From the NCBI GenBank assembly GCA_958407085.1, contig CATYHY010000049.1:1-8877 (forward strand): 8,877 nt of DNA, in the 5' to 3' direction. Of this stretch, positions 7,460-8,877 are shown piece after piece; the first letter of the stretch is position 1, and each line of letters starts with the position of its first letter. Position numbers and translations under genes: made by a program. This DNA is from an uncultured Collinsella sp. (lineage in GTDB: Bacteria; Actinomycetota; Coriobacteriia; Coriobacteriales; Coriobacteriaceae). The notes under the pieces were generated by a model. The model was not told the DNA's origin. It saw nothing but the letters and a program-made list of their open reading frames with translations, and did no database searches.

Positions 7460-7621
7460 CGCCACGAAACCGGCCCATTTACTACGTTTAACCCCTTACC
7501 CACAACCATGCTAAAAAACGCGAAAACAAAACCGCAGGTAGAACGCCTGTGGTTTTGTTCAAAACGAAGGTATGGTCAGGGGTATCGAGTCGAACGTAGT
7601 AGATGGGCCGATTTCGTGGCG
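7460..7621. repeat. Long intergenic palindromic element, copy 1
   Basis: Outer arms 7460-7488 and 7593-7621 are inverted repeats matching at 27 of 29 positions (ends CGCCACGAAA / TTTCGTGGCG). Moving inward, ACCCCTTACC at 7491-7500 pairs with the region ending in GGGGT at 7582, and the innermost stem AACAAAACCGCAGG (7525-7538) pairs with CCTGTGGTTTTGTT (7546-7559) around a 7-base loop, with one mismatch. The whole 162 bp can fold as one long interrupted hairpin. Positions 7503-7590 form a core that aligns without gaps to 7751-7838. It may be a mobile palindromic repeat, a structured RNA, or a bidirectional transcription barrier between the convergent genes. No coding content is convincing. Confidence 0.8.
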
Positions 7622-7633
7622 AGCGGTTCCGGC

Positions 7634-7674
7634 TGATCCCTTGGGGACGGAGGAAAACGGATCATTTTGGTCCC
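7634..7674. other. Small intergenic motif with two alternative hairpins
   Basis: Two overlapping pairings exist: TGATCC (7634-7639) with GGATCA (7659-7664), and GGGAC (7644-7648) with GTCCC (7670-7674), the latter also allowing AAAA/TTTT pairing (7654-7657 with 7665-7668). They are interleaved, so they cannot both form. It lies between the two long palindromic elements. Function is unknown. Confidence 0.4.
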
Positions 7675-7711
7675 GCGAGGCTTGTGGAGACACTTGACGT
7701 GGCCGCCCGAA

Positions 7712-7865
7712 CAAAACTATGCCAGATTACGGGGCTGAGTCACGAGTCTCCAACCATGCCGATATTCGTGAAAATAAAACCGTAGGTAGACGAGTTGCCA
7801 TTTTGCAAAAAACGCGGGTATGGGTGGGGGTTCTGAGTTTAGCCCCGTAAACCGGCATAGTTTTG
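7712..7865. repeat. Long intergenic palindromic element, copy 2
   Basis: Outer arms 7712-7738 and 7839-7865 are inverted repeats matching at 24 of 27 positions (ends CAAAACTATGCC / GGCATAGTTTTG). The arms have little sequence in common with those of copy 1, yet the internal core 7751-7838 aligns to 7503-7590 over 88 bases without gaps, with about 61 matches by hand count. The best conserved parts are CAACCATGC, AAAACCGyAGGTAGA, GGTATGG and GGGGT. The inner stem is weaker than in copy 1. The element lies 60 bases beyond the response regulator stop, so it could also limit leftward transcription. Confidence 0.8.
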
Positions 7866-7894
7866 AAATGGCATTAAATTGGCAGCAGCCATTT
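7866..7894 (-). terminator. Weak hairpin downstream of the response regulator
   Basis: Read leftward, AAATGGC and GCCATTT form a 7-bp stem around a 15-base loop, ending 32 bases past the regulator stop. The only T-run is the TTT at the stem end, so it is a poor intrinsic terminator. The adjoining arm of palindromic element 2 may do this job instead. Confidence 0.2.
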
Positions 7895-7925
7895 TGCTAC
7901 GCCGGAGCGGTCGGTCGTCGGACAA

Positions 7926-8555
7926 CTACCCTCGCAGGTACGCAATGGCGATTTGGGTGCGGTTGCGCAGGCCCATCTTTGCCAGGATCGAGCTGATATG
8001 GTTGCGCACCGTGCCTTCGCCCATATAGGCGGTGGCGGCAATCTCCTTGTTGTCGAGGCCGCGGGCGATGAGCTCGGCGACTTCGAACTCGCGGTCGGTC
8101 AGGCTGGCGAAGGCCGCGGGCCGGCGGGTCGTGCCGGCCTCGACGCCCGTTCCGTCAAAATCGATGTCCTCGATCGCCTTACCCTCGAGCACGCGTTTAC
8201 CGTCCATGACCTGCGCCAACGCAGGCGGAATGGCGGCGACATCGGTTTTGATCAGATAACCGCGGGCACCCAGTTTGAGCGCCGACACAATGTACTCGTC
8301 ATCCGAGAATGTCGTCAGAAACACCACCCGCGCCGCAGGGTCGTGCTCGAGGATCTCGCGCGCCGCCGATAGGCCGCCGCATCCCGGCATCTGAATGTCG
8401 AGTAGCGCGATGTCGGGCGTGTGCTCGGCGTAGAGCGCGACCGCGTCGTCGCCGTTGGCGCCGGTGCCTACTACCTCGATCTGCGGCTGGGCGCCCAGGA
8501 TAATCTTGAGCGAATCGACCACCAAGCGGTCGTCGTCGACAACAATGAGCCTCAT
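7926..8555 (-). CDS. NarL/LuxR-family two-component response regulator
   Basis: This complete 209-residue cytoplasmic regulator has the usual length for the NarL family. Residues 1-118 are a receiver domain with the acidic pocket D7-D8-D9, phospho-acceptor D53 (LLDIQMPG), switch threonine T81 or T82 (VFLTTF) and lysine K103 (YLIKTD). A linker (about 119-147) leads to a LuxR-type helix-turn-helix at 148-209, with LTDREFEVAELIARGLDNKEIA and GTVRNHISSIL-KMGLRNRTQIA features. Phosphorylation at D53 by the adjacent kinase would be expected to promote dimerisation and DNA binding. The start is fixed by the ATGA overlap with the kinase stop and a GAGGAG ten bases upstream. All key residues are present. 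Target genes are unknown; it is convergent with the adhesin, and no binding site for it could be picked out. Confidence 0.95.
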   Translation of the reverse strand: MRLIVVDDDRLVVDSLKIILGAQPQIEVVGTGANGDDAVALYAEHTPDIALLDIQMPGCGGLSAAREILEHDPAARVVFLTTFSDDEYIVSALKLGARGYLIKTDVAAIPPALAQVMDGKRVLEGKAIEDIDFDGTGVEAGTTRRPAAFASLTDREFEVAELIARGLDNKEIAATAYMGEGTVRNHISSILAKMGLRNRTQIAIAYLRG

Positions 8556-8877
8556 CGGTCCTCATCTCCTCGCTGCTTGGGAACGGTGGCAAACACACGC
8601 CAGCCGCCGGCGCCGACACGCGGGCCGGCGGTGAAGGTGCCGCCAAGCGCCTCGATGCGCTCGCGCATGGAGGCGAGCCCCATGCCCTCCGCGGCGCCGT
8701 GGCCGCTTGCTTGAACCCCGCCCGCGCCATCGTCGGTAACAATGAGCTGGTAAAACGACGGATGCTCCATGCACCGTACGGTGACAGCATGGGCGCAAGC
8801 ATGGCGCATGGTGTTGGAGAGTGCCTCGCGCAGGACCGCCGCAAAGCAGTTGGCGACATTTGCGGGCGCATGCTCGG
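8552..8877 (-). CDS. NarL-type sensor histidine kinase, C-terminal ATPase part (5' end outside window)
   Basis: The frame is open to the right window edge, and 107 complete residues are visible. They are the ATP-binding domain of a HisKA_3-type kinase: the N-box is REALSNTMRHA (residues 16-26 of the visible part), followed by the G1-type box VTDDGAGG and the G2-type GMGLASMRERIEALGG, ending in KQRGDEDR. The ATG at 8809 lies inside the N-box and cannot be the real start. The sensor region, membrane segments and phospho-accepting histidine lie beyond the window, so the stimulus is unknown. The stop TGA at 8554-8552 overlaps the regulator's ATG, placing both in one operon read leftward, with this kinase the obvious partner. 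Confidence 0.93.
   Translation of the reverse strand, partial: EHAPANVANCFAAVLREALSNTMRHACAHAVTVRCMEHPSFYQLIVTDDGAGGVQASGHGAAEGMGLASMRERIEALGGTFTAGPRVGAGGWRVFATVPKQRGDEDR
8566..8571 (-). promoter_or_regulatory. Ribosome-binding site of the response regulator
   Basis: GAGGAG on the minus strand sits ten bases before the ATG at 8555-8553, inside the 3' end of the kinase gene. Together with the ATGA overlap it supports translational coupling. A second GAGGA only three bases from the ATG is too close to be the main site. Confidence 0.6.

Noticed and set aside
7267..7509. An 80-residue minus-strand frame over the adhesin end and the terminators
   Set aside because: It crosses both hairpins and the C-rich tract; its Gly/Arg/Pro-rich product is what such DNA gives by chance.
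7694..7722. TTGACG as a -35 box for a transcript from element 2
   Set aside because: No acceptable -10 box lies 16-18 bases downstream; the nearest candidate in ACTATGCC is poor.
7603..7785. A 60-residue plus-strand frame between the palindromic elements
   Set aside because: It begins in the arm of element 1 and ends in the core of element 2, has no ribosome-binding site, and looks like a chance frame across repeat sequence.
7460..7865. CRISPR-like array
   Set aside because: There are only two related units, each a palindrome with unlike arms, with no short identical repeats at regular spacing and no cas gene.
8299..8871. Long minus-strand frame of 190 residues overlapping the kinase and regulator
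   Set aside because: It is an out-of-frame shadow rich in Arg, Ala and Pro; the true frames show clear receiver and ATPase motifs.

Overview
The window looks like chromosomal DNA from a GC-rich, Gram-positive gut actinobacterium of the Coriobacteriia, with Collinsella or a close relative as best guess. This rests on the GC-rich coding sequence, the LPXTG-type wall-sorting signal, the NarL-type two-component pair and the style of the giant adhesin. It is inference, not a database match.

Positions 1-7319 (+) are one reading frame, open at the left window edge. It encodes the last ~2,437 residues of a giant wall-anchored surface protein. In order it holds a von Willebrand factor A (VWA) domain with an intact metal site, a ~330-residue region I do not recognise, 13 tandem Spy0128/FctA-type Ig-like domains, a Pro/Thr-rich wall spacer, and an LPTTG signal with membrane anchor and basic tail. 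Every one of the 13 domains keeps the Lys, Glu and Asn expected for an intramolecular isopeptide bond. The array has history written in it: domains 4 and 7 are nearly identical at DNA level (212 bp without a difference, exactly 1,080 bp apart), and domains 1-4 resemble domains 8, 10, 11 and 12 as an older block duplication. The signal peptide, the start codon and any sortase gene lie outside the window.

Positions 7320-7925 form a ~600 bp gap between convergent genes. It starts with two GC-rich hairpins, the second a credible intrinsic terminator. It then holds two related long palindromic elements (7460-7621 and 7712-7865). They share an alignable 88-bp core, while their flanking arms differ between copies yet stay self-complementary within each copy. 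A smaller motif with two mutually exclusive pairings lies between them. This pair of elements is the most unusual feature of the window.

Positions 7926-8877 (-) hold a two-component operon read leftward: the C-terminal ATPase part of a NarL-family sensor kinase, cut by the right window edge, and its complete 209-residue response regulator, joined by an ATGA stop/start overlap. The signal sensed and target genes cannot be read from this window, and nothing links the pair to the adhesin except position.
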